Of a DNA stretch of 64,000 bases, positions 1 to 10,269 are shown one piece after another. The position numbers and the translations under genes are program-made. Within the stretch, counting starts at the first letter, position 1. Every line of letters starts with the position of its first letter. The stretch is taken from positions 620,001 through 684,000 of the forward strand of contig CAOLHI010000249.1 of the NCBI GenBank assembly GCA_948474755.1, given 5' to 3'. The notes beneath the pieces are model-generated. The model searched no databases and had not been told where the DNA came from. It was given only the letters and a program-made list of their open reading frames with translations. Source of the DNA: Ctenosaura bakeri (Eukaryota > Chordata > Lepidosauria > Squamata > Iguanidae).

Positions 1-24
1 GAGAAGAATTCTGGACTGATCTTC

Positions 25-420
25 ACAGTTTGAGACTTATTCTATGCAAAATTCACACATTGTTGTTTTACATTTTCTGTGTAGGAAGCAGCATTTTCTG
101 TAGGTAAAATAATATTTCAGTGCAGGATATTAATCCTTGCACAGAAAATGCTGTCTTCTGCTGTAATTGAGCATGTGCAGAAAGCAGTATTTTCTGTGCA
201 GGGATTTATACTTCTGCACTGAAATATTATTTTCCACACAGAAAATATGGTTTCCTGCACAGAAAATACTGTTTTCTGTGCAAAACAACCATGTATGAAT
301 TTTGTCCAGAATAAGTCCTGAACTGCAAACAGCCTTCAAAAGCTGTGTGATTTTCAAAGGCTTTGTTGCAGTGGGAAGAAAATTGCTGCGCTTTCTCATT
401 GCTACCTTCAGGAAGAAACT
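25..420. repeat. Dispersed repeat A, copy 1 (TTTTCTGTGCAGAAAA-rich)
   Basis: The segment is built from short near-palindromes around TTTTCTGTGCAGAAAA, repeated at irregular spacing on both strands. It opens with a line reading 'gagacttattctatgcaaa' and closes with 'ccttcaaaagctgtgtg'. The same opening and closing phrases recur at about 2.03, 21.3, 61.4 and 62.3 kb, so this is an interspersed family and not a local accident. An 89-codon minus-strand frame inside it is a by-product. I cannot name the family. Confidence 0.7.
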
Positions 421-657
421 TTGTGGAGAGTTACATTAGAGTACATTAGAATTTCCATAATTGTGTGGATATGGGTCATTTTAATACCATGAAATGCTCC
501 AGAAGTCACCTACGGTAAGTTTTTTTTTTAAAATCCACCTACATGTGATTTAAAAATAATTTTAAAAGTCAGTTCTAAGATGAGTTCTAAACACCAAAGG
601 CCTTTCAGAATGTTATAGTTCTGTCTGTCCAGCAGAAGCATAACAGGAATGAAGTCA

Positions 658-859
658 GGGCCTTTCTGCACTACACTGTTATAGTGCTATTATTCCACTT
701 TCAGCATCCTATGGAATTCTGGGCTTTGCAGTTTAAGGAGGGGCACTTAGAATTCTCAGCCAGAGAGCTCTTTGGCCTCAGTAATCTACAAACACTAGAA
801 TTCCACAGGATGTTGAAAATGGAATAATAGCACTGTAACAGTGTAGTAAGGAAAGGTTT
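658..859. mobile_element. Harbinger-type MITE (family H), complete
   Basis: A 202 bp foldback element. The left end GGGCCTTTCTGCACTACACT and the complement of the right end AAACCTTTCCTTACTACACT align for more than 50 bp into the element. The flanks carry a 3 bp target duplication TCA (655-657 and 860-862). Terminal GGGCC and a 3 bp duplication fit PIF/Harbinger elements. No transposase is present, so it is non-autonomous. Confidence 0.8.
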
Positions 860-2029
860 TCAGTCTGAGTTACTTTCAAAGGAAGTTTCAAAATCAAGGT
901 GCTTCTACAGAGATGCTTGTCTTATTTACTCTCTAATCTAACTTCCTGAAGTGGTGGGACATATAACAGGGCCTCCAATGAAGATTGCAAATCCAGGTCC
1001 TGCTCATACAGCAAGAGGTGGTCTTTTGATGATCTTGGCCCCAAACCTCATGCTCATATTTTTGATCTCATCCCAGTGCATGTCAAGTTGAAGGAGAGAG
1101 ACTGGCCATTGTGACTGTGTTTGTGGCTCATGTGATCTCATCTGATGCTTCCTGTCTGAATGAGTGAGTGTTATTATTGTCCTTTTCACGACCCTCATCT
1201 ACATTGCTGTATTTATATTTCTGTTTCTTTTTGTCTGTACATTGACATATGGGAAATATATGTCTGTTTTTTAAGTGACTGCAAATCCTGTCAAAGTCTG
1301 GAGTGTTGCTGTAGAACTGAATGGATGGATACCTCTCATAACTATTGCTAAAGACAAATAGATAGTCTACCAAAGGAGAAACTACAAAGGGACATACTCA
1401 AACATTTACTCTGTCCTTGGGGACTAACACATGTGTGTGTGTGCATGCGTGTGTGATGGAAGGAGAAGAAAATTTCCAGAAAGACCATTTTATAAGAGCT
1501 GAAGAAATGAATTGAATTGGAAAGAATACAAATAGAGGTTTAGATTTGCCAAGCCATTTCAGTTTTAACTGCACTTTTGCCAATTTAAAACCTTAATTTA
1601 TTTGAAAGAAACAGTGTGTGTGTGTGTGAGTGCATGTAAAGACTAAGGCAGCTCATGGAAAAAGAACCAAAGAAAGAAGCAAATTTTAAGAAGAGCCATC
1701 TCACACTGCTGTTGTCTTGTCTTTATCCTTTGTGGACTAGTAAATATAATTACCAAAACCAAATATTGTTAGCTGTCTAGATTGCCTTAATGTTCTCCAA
1801 GGAACAAGCTTAACAACATAAACAAGCTTGTGGGGGGGAGCATTTCAGGTTCTACCATTTGGATGGTTTGCTACTTCTATATACTAAGACTGGAAGGAAT
1901 ATTTGAAAGTATTCCACCAATGGCCAAAAAGTGGGAGATCTAAATCTTGGGAAGCCATGATAAGGACAATTCCCCCATGAGGAGAATCTTTCTAGCCTAG
2001 GAGTTTTCTGAAGAAAATCAATATCTGAT
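860..2029. other. No recognised gene; AT-rich, short TG microsatellite
   Basis: Only chance frames of 60-80 codons without family resemblance. A (TG)n tract lies at about 1431-1454 and another at 1615-1629. Confidence 0.6.
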
Positions 2030-2215
2030 TTATTTATTTGTTTATGCACAGAAAATGGTGCGTGGGTTTATTTATTTATTTGTTTGGACAGAAATGCCAT
2101 TTCCTATGCTGAAAACAACATTCCTGAATTGAAAATATTATCTTCTATGTCCCCAAACCACTTTTTAAAAATGTAGAATAAATCTCAGATCAATAATGGT
2201 CCTTGAAAGCTGTGT
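2030..2215. repeat. Dispersed repeat A, copy 2 (decayed)
   Basis: Contains 'gcacagaaaatggtg', 'tgctgaaaacaaca' and the closing phrase 'ccttgaaagctgtgtag' found at the end of copy 1. It is shorter and more diverged than copy 1. Confidence 0.55.
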
Positions 2216-3623
2216 AGTGTCTGAATACTTTATCACAGCAGAGAGAAGAAAAGCAAAAATATTCACTGAGGATGAAATGTACAAAGATCTGAATCCCTGC
2301 TAAATAGGGAAGAATATATTCAGGCTTTGCCATTGGAACAACCTTGGTTTCCTTGCTTGGTTACTGGGGCTGGAAAAGAGATGGAGAAGGCATCTTTCTG
2401 TTGATTTTCTCGAGCTTCTTTGTGGCTTCTGATGTCATAGACCAGAGGGGGAAGAAATGTGGCTCTACCTCCCTGCACCCTGGTCTCAGATTTTGGTGAC
2501 TACAATCAGCGGAGGGTTCTCTGATGAGGGCTGAGAAATAGCCTATTTTGGAGGGCATACATCACCCTTGAAAGAGCAGGTGTGACATTTGCCTGTACTC
2601 TACAATCCTGTTTTTGCAACAGTGGTCCAGGTTAGAGGACTCATGGGCACAAATGATTTTGCCTGATTTTGATAGATGTTTTATCTGTAGACATTCTTGG
2701 ATGAGAGAAAACTTGTAAGCCCAATGTAAGCTATCATTTGTATCATTGTCAAGCACTTTACCTGGGGCTTGAAAAGGAAAATGATTTGGAAATCACAACT
2801 GGAATTACCAGGAAAATTTAGCTGTCAGGAAGCATGTAACACCAACACTGAAGGAGCCTGACACCAAGGTATCTGAAGCTTGGCCATGTTCCTAAAGCTA
2901 GGACGTGCCAGCATCTCACAGTCTAGCAGATGTGCATTGGTAATGGCAGGAGATAAGACCTTCTCTACAGAGTTTTCCCAACTTTGGAATGTCCCCTTAA
3001 AAGAAATACACCTGGTGTCAATTTTAATTACATCTTAGTGCCAAACAAAGACATATTTTTTTTATCCAGGTCTTTATAAGTAGTTAGCTGCTGTTGCAAT
3101 CAATTCTCACTGTTCTTTTAGCACTTATTAGCTTTATTACCTGGTAGTTTACTGTATTTTACAGTTGTTCCTACAGAATTTTAAAAATGTTCTTTTACTG
3201 CCCTGGGATTCTTATGAGGAAGGGAATATCAATAGAATATGTGTTTGAGTGAACAGGCATATTTTGAAACAAGAGAACATTGAGATATGTGGTTTTTGTA
3301 CCTGCAGCTTGAAGGAATATTTCCAGGAATAATGTTACCCCTTGATTCTGCTGATTATATAAATTAGCCTTACAAACAAACAAGCTGCAGAAAAAAAAAT
3401 ATGGACTTCAACTGACCTCCCTCAGAGCCTATTTGTCATGTTTGAATTCTTTTCTTTACCCTCTCTTTTCTTTGAGTAGCAATCAGGCACTTTTTTAAAA
3501 AATAGTTTTTGTATTCCCGGACCATTTGTACTCTAAATGCAGAGTCTGAGGAAACCTCAGCCAAGGGTCACAAGTAAACAAAGTGATCTTTGTTGGCAGA
3601 ACATGCATAGGTCCCCTTCAGGC
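2216..3623. other. No recognised feature
   Basis: AT-rich sequence with only short frames; no repeat structure seen that recurs in the window. Confidence 0.55.
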
Positions 3624-3830
3624 CACTGGTATCTGGTGGCTCCCATGTCAGAGAGGGAATGAATCTACTCCGGGTTTTAAAGGAATTATTCAATCTGACA
3701 AACCATATCTCCAAAATAGCTTCAGCACTTTGGAGAGCTCCTTGGTAGATATCCAAAACCTAGACTGGATAGACCTAGACTGGATAAACCTAGACTGGGC
3801 CCTAATGACATGGGAGCCACCAGCTACCAC
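3624..3830. mobile_element. Inverted-repeat MITE, GGTGGCTCCCATGTCA family, copy 1
   Basis: The ends are a perfect 18 bp inverted repeat CTGGTGGCTCCCATGTCA (about 3634-3651, complement at about 3806-3823), extending imperfectly to CACTGGTA at the outer tip. The inside holds three tandem copies of a 15-16 bp unit beginning CCTAGACTGGAT. A second, more diverged copy lies at 16.39 kb. An outer CA end is compatible with hAT, but I could not find a clean 8 bp target duplication. The 117-codon frame across it is not a gene. Confidence 0.72.
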
Positions 3831-4585
3831 TTCTTCAGCCATACATGCTGAATATATTAATACCACAATCATATATGTAGAGTCAAATGCATCAGTCTTT
3901 CCACACAATCCATACTTCCATTCAGTATCAAGTTGATCAGGTGGGAAATATCTATGCCATAACTGTCTCTACACTGTTTCTGTATCCATGCACATGAAAC
4001 AGAAATGCTGGATAAGACACCATGGAGAGGCGAGATGCATGCAGATCAATGTACACATGCAAAAGGGTTGCGAAGAAATATTGCAGTTGTTGAGATTTTA
4101 TTCAATACTGGCCATGAGACATGTTGATGATTCTCTGTTCCCCTTGAGAGATCTCATATCTAGTGTGAGAGAGATCTCACATCTAGTGTGAAACCAAATG
4201 GAAGTACAGTTTCTATAATTTTTGGGAAAATAGATTCTCTGTAAAGTTCTTATTCCTGTGCAGAATTAGTGTCTTTTTCCCCCTCCTTCTGAAGTTCAGA
4301 GCAAGAGGACAGGCTGGCTGATCATGATGATATAAACAACACATCAAATGCTATGTTACTTTCACTAGAGGATAGCAGTTACCACTTTTTCCAATATAAT
4401 ACATTTTGCAAAAATGCACAAAACCCACTCATAAAAATGTGCAAATTTTTTATAAGACCAATAATAACAGTCAATATCTAATGTTAAGGAGACTTCCCCC
4501 TACACACATGTTTTCTTGTTTTCTGTGCATGGCTAAATCAGTTCCTTTTAGCTCTATATTTAATTGATTTAATATTATGAATTCC
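3831..4585. other. No recognised gene; short tandem duplication
   Basis: Chance frames only. At about 4146-4193 a unit of roughly 23 bp starting GAGATCTCA is present twice in tandem. Confidence 0.55.
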
Positions 4586-4587
4586 TC

Positions 4588-4640
4588 CATGCATATGGTT
4601 GGACAAGATGGACCAACTTTTTGATTCTATTACTCTAAAT
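4588..4640 (+). repeat. LINE/SINE 3' tail remnant (CR1/L2 type)
   Basis: The phrase 'ggttggacaagatggacc' followed by 'gattctattac' resembles the common sauropsid CR1/L2 tail that ends in ATTCTATG repeats. Very short and decayed. Confidence 0.4.
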
Positions 4641-4679
4641 TTGGACCTCTAAGGTACAGGTGCATGTATACATGTTGCT

Positions 4680-4880
4680 TTTGTGCTTGTTGTTATCTAT
4701 GTTTAAGTCAAATCTTATTCATGATAACCTTATTATATGGTTTTCTTGGCAAAATTCATTCAAGAGATTTGCCATTGCCTTCTCTTTGGACTGAGAGAGT
4801 ATGACTTGCCCAAGATCACCCAGTGAGTTTCCATGGCTAAGCAGGGATTCACAACCTGGTCTCACAGAATCCTGGACCAT
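4680..4880 (+). repeat. Squamate L2/MIR-like SINE, copy 1
   Basis: Recognisable blocks in order: 'ggttttcttggcaaaattc', 'tttgccattgccttctc', 'gacttgcccaagatcaccc', 'gtttccatggctaagcagg', 'gattcacaacctgg'. The same block order recurs at 17.9 (minus), 31.8, 34.4, 49.7, 51.6 and 59.7 kb. The 'cttgcccaaggtcac' core resembles the MIR/L2 tail. Exact family name not certain. Confidence 0.7.
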
Positions 4881-4999
4881 GGACAAGAATCTCAGCTTGT
4901 TGAATTTATTAAACTGTATTCTCTTGAAAGAGTTCTTTCTGTTCCTGCTAGTATCGGTGTGCCAAGGAAACAGAATTCATGTTTTTTAAATCTTATAGC

Positions 5000-5085
5000 A
5001 CTGGGGTCATAGCTCAGTGACAGAACATCTGCTTTAAATGTTGACTCTACCATATCCTTTGAATAAGTCAGATAGCCATGCATGT
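5000..5085 (+). repeat. tRNA-derived SINE head, fragment
   Basis: 'ggtcatagctcagtgacaga' followed by 'catctgctt' matches the tRNA-like head (A-box region) of a SINE common in squamates. The B-box side is mutated, so this is not a working tRNA gene. Confidence 0.5.
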
Positions 5086-6296
5086 AACTGCCTTTAACAT
5101 TTTACAGAGATAGTAGTCAGGATAGAAGGATCAGTGGCCTGATGTTGTAGAAGAGAGTTTCGTGGGGTCATAAGTCCACAGCAATGCCCCCCCTTTTTTT
5201 AACCCCTGGAAATCTTATAATGAAACAAGCTTCATCATGCTCCACCATTTCTTAATCCTTCAAAAGCTACTCATGGAATCATGTTGGGGTAAGAAAATAC
5301 AAAGCACATCACTTTGCTTCACATATTTTGTTTTGGTCCATCTTTCTAGGTATATCAAAGATGAGAGATGGAGTTTTGACTTTGATGGCAACCACACATC
5401 TCAGGTGATTTCAAGTTCTTGTCTAACTCTGTTCTAAAATGCCTCTTTTTTATTTTATCCTTTTTTTTTTTTTTGTGGAAAAAAAAAAAGAATTCCAGGC
5501 CTCTTTTTCTGCCCCTTCTATTTCCCTCTTGTGTCTCTAGAGTGGGGCACTCAGCGGAGACTCCAAGGAGAGCTGCATTAAAATGTTGTCCGTTTCTGAA
5601 AAATAATGAGGCTTATTAAAAAAAGATTAGTGGCTTTGGGTCAATTCATATTCTCCTAATGGGGTTGTAGTCAAATGATGAATGATGCTGGGGGTCCCCA
5701 CTGCCCAGGAATAGCCCCATCTGCCCTGTTCATAAATAAATAAAAATGAAAGTTAGGAGACAGTGATCAGCCTCCACCAACCTCCTGCTGGCTCTTACTT
5801 AATTAACAGTGCCTCATTACCGGTGGTCAGAAGTTTTCAATGCAGGCAAGAACCTATCCATAAACTTCATAAACAAGCTCCTTGCACCAGCAATTAAATG
5901 CTGAGAAAGCAAAGCATCTCCTTGCTCCATTTTCATTTACCATTTCCCACAGTGAAATAACAGGCAGTAATTTTTAATTCTTTTATAATGTACTTTCTGA
6001 CCCTTAACAGCCTTCAGTTAAAATGCTTTGTCTACTAATAATAGTCTGGCCTATTGGAATCCAGTTGATTTCTCTTCAGTTTCCTCCCAGAGAAGTATGC
6101 TTAGGGACCTAGCCCAAAATAATAAGTCAATGATGGAATAATGTCAAAGAATTCACCAATTAAGTACATAGCAATGTAGTATAATGGTTAGAATTCTGCT
6201 ACATGAACAGAATTCTGTCCCTTATATATACAGATTTCTTTTGGAGGGGGGTTGTGGGCATTGGCTTTTCCTCCCTTTCTCCATAATACCCAAAGT
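5086..6296. other. No recognised repeat; candidate conserved non-coding block
   Basis: Homopolymer T and A tracts lie at 5460-5490. From about 5800 to 6060 the sequence is free of recognisable repeats and has balanced, homeobox-like AT motifs such as TTAATTAACAG. This is only a suggestion of regulatory DNA; no comparison is available here. Confidence 0.35.
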
Positions 6297-6590
6297 CCCC
6301 CCCCCACTTACTGTAAAGCTCTTGAAGCAGCCCCATATGGCAATCTCATGCTTCATGATGAGAAGGCAGGATCAGAGAAACATCTGGTTACACCCCCAAA
6401 GCCAGATGCACAATGATGACAACAGAGCTGAGATCTATAAGGGTCCTCTTGAGTCTCAGTAATTCTGTAATCATTGTGCATCTGGCTATGAGGAGGAAGT
6501 CAGGTCCTTCTCTAATCCTGCCTGCTTCCTGTGAAGCATGGAATAGCAGCTTCAATGGCTTTATTGTAAGTGAAGGGGAAGGCAAATGGC
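6297..6590. mobile_element. Long foldback (palindromic) element
   Basis: The innermost arms are a perfect 18 bp inverted repeat AGCCAGATGCACAATGAT at 6400-6417 and its complement at 6470-6487. The arms continue outward imperfectly for about 100 bp on each side: 'gaaggcaggatcagagaa' pairs with 'ttctctaatcctgcctgc', and 'cacttactgtaaagc' pairs with 'ggctttattgtaagtg'. It is a MITE-like hairpin with a loop of about 52 bp. No coding capacity; the overlapping short frames are shadows of the arms. Confidence 0.75.
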
Positions 6591-7100
6591 TCAGTGTAGT
6601 GTAGGTCCATATGTGAATATTTCCTCTACACTGCGGGTGTGTTGGACTGAAGCCAACATTTATATTGTGTTGTTACCATAGTTTCTAGGCTGGACTTGTG
6701 GGATGTTTGATATCAATAATTTGGCCTTCTTTACCTATTCCTTTCCACGTGCTGCGATGTCCCTGGACAAGCTCCCATACAGGTACGGCCGCTAATCGCT
6801 GTAATATTCCCAAGAAATACAGGCAGGCCAGAAATAGCCAGACTGCTGCTTCAGGAGACCTCAAGGCAAGTACTCTATTATCCATGCATGCTACTTACAA
6901 AGGACTCCCTGCCCTGAGCAGGCAGCTTGACGAGCTGAATACTCATCCGTCAAGCACTCTGCGTTTGCATACTGGCTACTCTATTGACAATCCTGACTTA
7001 ACCCAATCATGCTAAATTCTGACCTTTTGGAGGCTTTGTCTCCAGCCCGAAACTCATTGTTTTCCCCAAGTATGGACTAGCTTGTGGCCACATTTCCCCC

Positions 7101-7107
7101 TATAAAA
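7101..7107 (+). promoter_or_regulatory. LTR TATA box
   Basis: TATAAAA after a run of C, about 430 bp into the LTR; the equivalent site survives on the minus strand at 33145-33151 in the relative at 32.69 kb. Confidence 0.65.
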
Positions 7108-7372
7108 ACCCCTGACTTTGAGAGCTGCTTTGGATCGCTCCCGACTTCCATCCCGCCTTGCTGCCACTCTAACTGGCGAGCCTTCCCCTCAGTCCCACGT
7201 ACTGAGAACCTTCATACCTACGAACTCTATCTTCAGACTTCCCGGGCTTCAGGAGAGGTGTAGTATTACCCATACCAAAAATCTCCTCTAAAAATCCCTC
7301 TATCCAACTCCAACCTTTATTTCTCTAGTTATCTGTGTGAGTGTGTTGCATACACTGGTTTGATTGTATTTT

Positions 7373-7378
7373 AATAAA
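7373..7378 (+). terminator. LTR polyadenylation signal
   Basis: AATAAA about 270 bp downstream of the TATA box and about 190 bp before the LTR end. The same signal is kept at 56104-56109 in another copy. Confidence 0.65.
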
Positions 7379-7619
7379 ACAACAATTACTATTTTACTTC
7401 TGTTTGCTCCTTGACTCGGCCTGACCCCATAGACATTGGGTAAAAGATCTTGCTCCGTTGCCCTGCCTCTCGTAGTGCTAGCTTGTGCTCTTTGCTAATT
7501 TCCCCAACTTGTATAATTTGGAGTGCATTTAGGTGTCCCTCACGGGACCCCCAGAAATCAGGGTAACAGTTTGCTAGAAGGCAGGCAAAGTGTGGCCCTA
7601 TGGGTAGCATGACAACCCA

Positions 7620-7765
7620 GGGGAAGGCAAATGTCTCAGTTTAGTGTACGTCCTCATGTGAATATTTTCTCTACACTGGGGACATGTTGGATTGAAGCCA
7701 ACATTTATATTGTGTACTATGTACTGGGCAAAATGTGGCTTGTGAGTAGCATGATGACCCAGATC
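7620..7765. repeat. Tandem duplication unit 2 (uninterrupted)
   Basis: Intact copy of the unit described at 6575. At the place where the LTR sits in unit 1 it reads 'attgtgtactatgtactggg', which shows the approximate empty site. Confidence 0.85.
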
Positions 7766-9972
7766 CTTTCCTTTTGCAGATGTTGGAGCCCTCAAGACAT
7801 TTCCTCAAATTCTCACCCTCTCATTCTTTTAAAATCCTGGTCATGTTTTTTTCAAGCAAAAATGCACTTCAAAATTCTCAAACCACTGTGCCATGACTCC
7901 ACCACTCTCTCAAAAGTAGAATTCCTGCCAACAATGTGGCTCAAAAGGAAACTGGAAGTGACATCAAGCTGCTTTCTGTTTTGATTTGGAGTGGTGGTGC
8001 AGGCTGCCAGGTATGGGGATGGGGGAATACCCCTTGCCTCAGTACGGTTGCTCACTCTTTGTTTTGTATGTAGACTTTCAGCACATTTTTTTAAGAAGTA
8101 ATACTTCTGTTTTAGAGTAGAGCTTTTAAAAATCCATTGCTAGAAGATGGAAGACATAATCTCCATGGTGCTAGATTGTTGCCCTTGTGCCCTGATTGTA
8201 GGCACATACACATCACTCTTTTCAGTTCAAAAAGATACATAGACATTGCTTTTTTCCCCCTGTTAGCTCTCCAGTGTATGGGCATGCCTCATTTTTCTGA
8301 CTGTAAGACAGCACAGCTAATAGGCTTTCCAATCTTTGCTTTGTTCAGGCAGTAAAAGGTGACTCAGGAATGGAACTATATGATCTGGTTAACGGCAAAT
8401 TTTTTAGCACTGAATGTGAACACTGACCTTATGCATGATATAAAAAAGTCAATGATGAAAAATATCTTATATGCCATGCCCACTATTTTTTAATTTAAAA
8501 AGACATTTCTTCCCTTTCTTTTTTCTGAGTGTGGTTGTTTCACCAATCACTTGTGCACATTAATTAAAGTTAATTAAAGTTACATTTTAAGACTATTTAT
8601 TCGATGTCAATGCATATGCTAATAAAAATTTGTGGTTTTTTTAAAGCACAGTTTTAGTATACTGAGGCATAGATATTCTTTTCTTTTCTCCTTGAGAATT
8701 CTTCCTGCAAACTATATTTCCCCTTTCACCTCTCCCACTCAGAATACACTTTAAAAAAAAATCCTAGAAATTATTGGAAGTGCTGCAAATTGCAACTGTC
8801 ATCTTGATTATTAAATTGAAATCTCTGTCCTAGAGACTACTGTTGTATCAAAAGTATAGCTAAAGCAGTTTAGTATGCAAATTAAACAAAGAAGACACTG
8901 AAAAAACTGCATAGGCCTTTTAAAATTATATCATCTGAATTTGCTCAAACTTTTTAACTCAGATGGTATGTATGCTTATTCAGTAACAGGTTTTCATGTC
9001 TACAGTTGCAGCCTTAGGTGCAATTAAGCATTGGCCTGTAGATGTCAATCATTCCTAACTATCCTCAATACGCAGTGGTTATCGATTCAGATTACAAAAT
9101 CATCAAGCATTTGGACTGAATCTGTGGTGATCCATGTAGTGTAATAGCTCTCCTTCCCATTTTCCATAAAATAGTTCTTCTCTCTTCCCTCCAATAAAGG
9201 AAAGAAAAGGAAAGGAAACAAAAGGAAAGAATTTGTCACCTTGGCAAGATCTGTTCTTTTCCCAGCAGTTAGCAGGCATTCATTTTTCATTTACCAGAAA
9301 AGGTTTCTCTTTGCTATGCAAATTAAGAATAGACTAACAGTAGAGCCCTAGCCATTTATAAAAAGTGTTTAAATCTGCTGACATTTAGATGCCTGAACAT
9401 ACACCGATCTTGGCTAGGTCAAGATGCACTTTGCTCTATGAGCTTGAGAGTTGCCATCCATTACCTTAGAATTGCCATTGTTTTTCTCAGTTGACTAAGA
9501 ATAGCTAATGTTCCATTATTTAAATGGCCCATTTTTACTTGCCCAGTCCAATAATTCAAACAGGTTACACTTATTTCTTTTCTCCCCTGTTTTAAAAGAA
9601 CACAAAAATTGATTTACTGGATTAGACCAATGTGTTATAGAATTCCAACTGCAGCCAGACAAATCCCTCTGGATCTCACAAGCAATAAGTTTTATCCTTT
9701 TTAGAAGCTAGTAACTCGCAACACAGGAAGCCAGTGATAAAAGATTTCTAGCCCAGATTTCCATAATTGTCTATGTTGGTATGAGCAACATTGGCAAGTT
9801 TGGGGGGACAATTTTATGTGGTTAGAACCCCTGGGGCCAAACACACTGCCAAAAATATGTATGTGTGAGGAAAGTCAGAAGTGCCTGGGTATCAATTTCT
9901 GATTTTGGGGGGGAAAAAAGTGTAATGTTGAACAGTGATGATGGGAAGGCTCACTGTTCCTGGCAGTTTCCA
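7766..9972. other. No recognised gene; candidate conserved non-coding DNA at 8.5-9.05 kb
   Basis: Chance frames only. The block 8500-9050 is AT-rich without recognisable repeats and contains a doubled TTAATTAAAGT motif and 'catatgctaataaaaattt'. A regulatory role is speculation. Confidence 0.4.
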
Positions 9973-10188
9973 GTGCTCTTTGAAACTTATAGTGCTATAA
10001 TCCCAGTTTAATTGCTATGGCAACATCCTATGGAATCCTTGGATTTGCAGTTTAAGGATGTACGTAGAATTCTCAGCCAGAGAGTTCTGGTGCTTTTCCA
10101 GATTACACCCTTCTCCCCTGGGTTTTGTATAATGCAGCCATGGCAGTTAAAATGGAATCATAATGCTATGATAATATGGTGTAAAAAG
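9973..10188. mobile_element. Harbinger-type MITE (family H), diverged
   Basis: Inner blocks 'atagtgctataatccc', 'cctatggaatccttgg', 'tttgcagtttaagg', 'agaattctcagccagagag' and a right arm 'catgctatgataatatgg' place it in family H. The tips are too mutated to read a target duplication. Confidence 0.65.
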
Positions 10189-10269
10189 GGTTCAAGGAGT
10201 GCCAATTCAGCATTCTTGCAAGAAAAGCTGCCCAGTAAGAGACGTTGGGAGGGTCAGGGGCTACAAAAA

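Larger units (their letters stand above)
6671..7568 (+). mobile_element. Solo LTR, family LTR-A, plus orientation
   Basis: An 898 bp long terminal repeat beginning TGTTACC and ending GGTAACA. Inside are, in order, a TATA box (7101-7107), a downstream transcribed part, and an AATAAA poly(A) signal (7373-7378), the expected U3-R-U5 layout. No internal retroviral genes or second LTR flank it, so it is a solo LTR left by recombination. Left and right 4 bp flanks are GTGT and GTTT, one mismatch from a duplication. Relatives lie at 27.36, 32.69, 39.33 and 55.37 kb. Whether it is an ERV or a Gypsy-type LTR cannot be decided without internal sequence. Confidence 0.85.
6575..7620. repeat. Tandem duplication unit 1, split by an LTR
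   Basis: Sequence 6575-6670 plus 7569-7620 equals one unit of about 146 bp that is present intact immediately downstream (7620-7765). Both contain 'ggggaaggcaaatg', 'gtgaatattt', 'gaagccaacatttatattg' and 'gggtagcatgacaaccc' or its variant. Unit 1 is interrupted by the LTR at 6671-7568. Confidence 0.85.

Noticed and set aside
130..399. 89-codon minus-strand frame with repeated CTEN/CAGN phrases
   Set aside because: The pattern mirrors the palindromic DNA units of repeat A, which recur elsewhere.
3583..3936. 117-codon frame with repeated LDWIDLDWINLDW
   Set aside because: The repeat comes from three tandem copies of a 15-16 bp unit inside a MITE.
5000..5085. Possible tRNA gene
   Set aside because: Only an A-box-like head is present; the B-box and acceptor pairing are missing. 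Same for 54055-54245. Both are SINE remnants.
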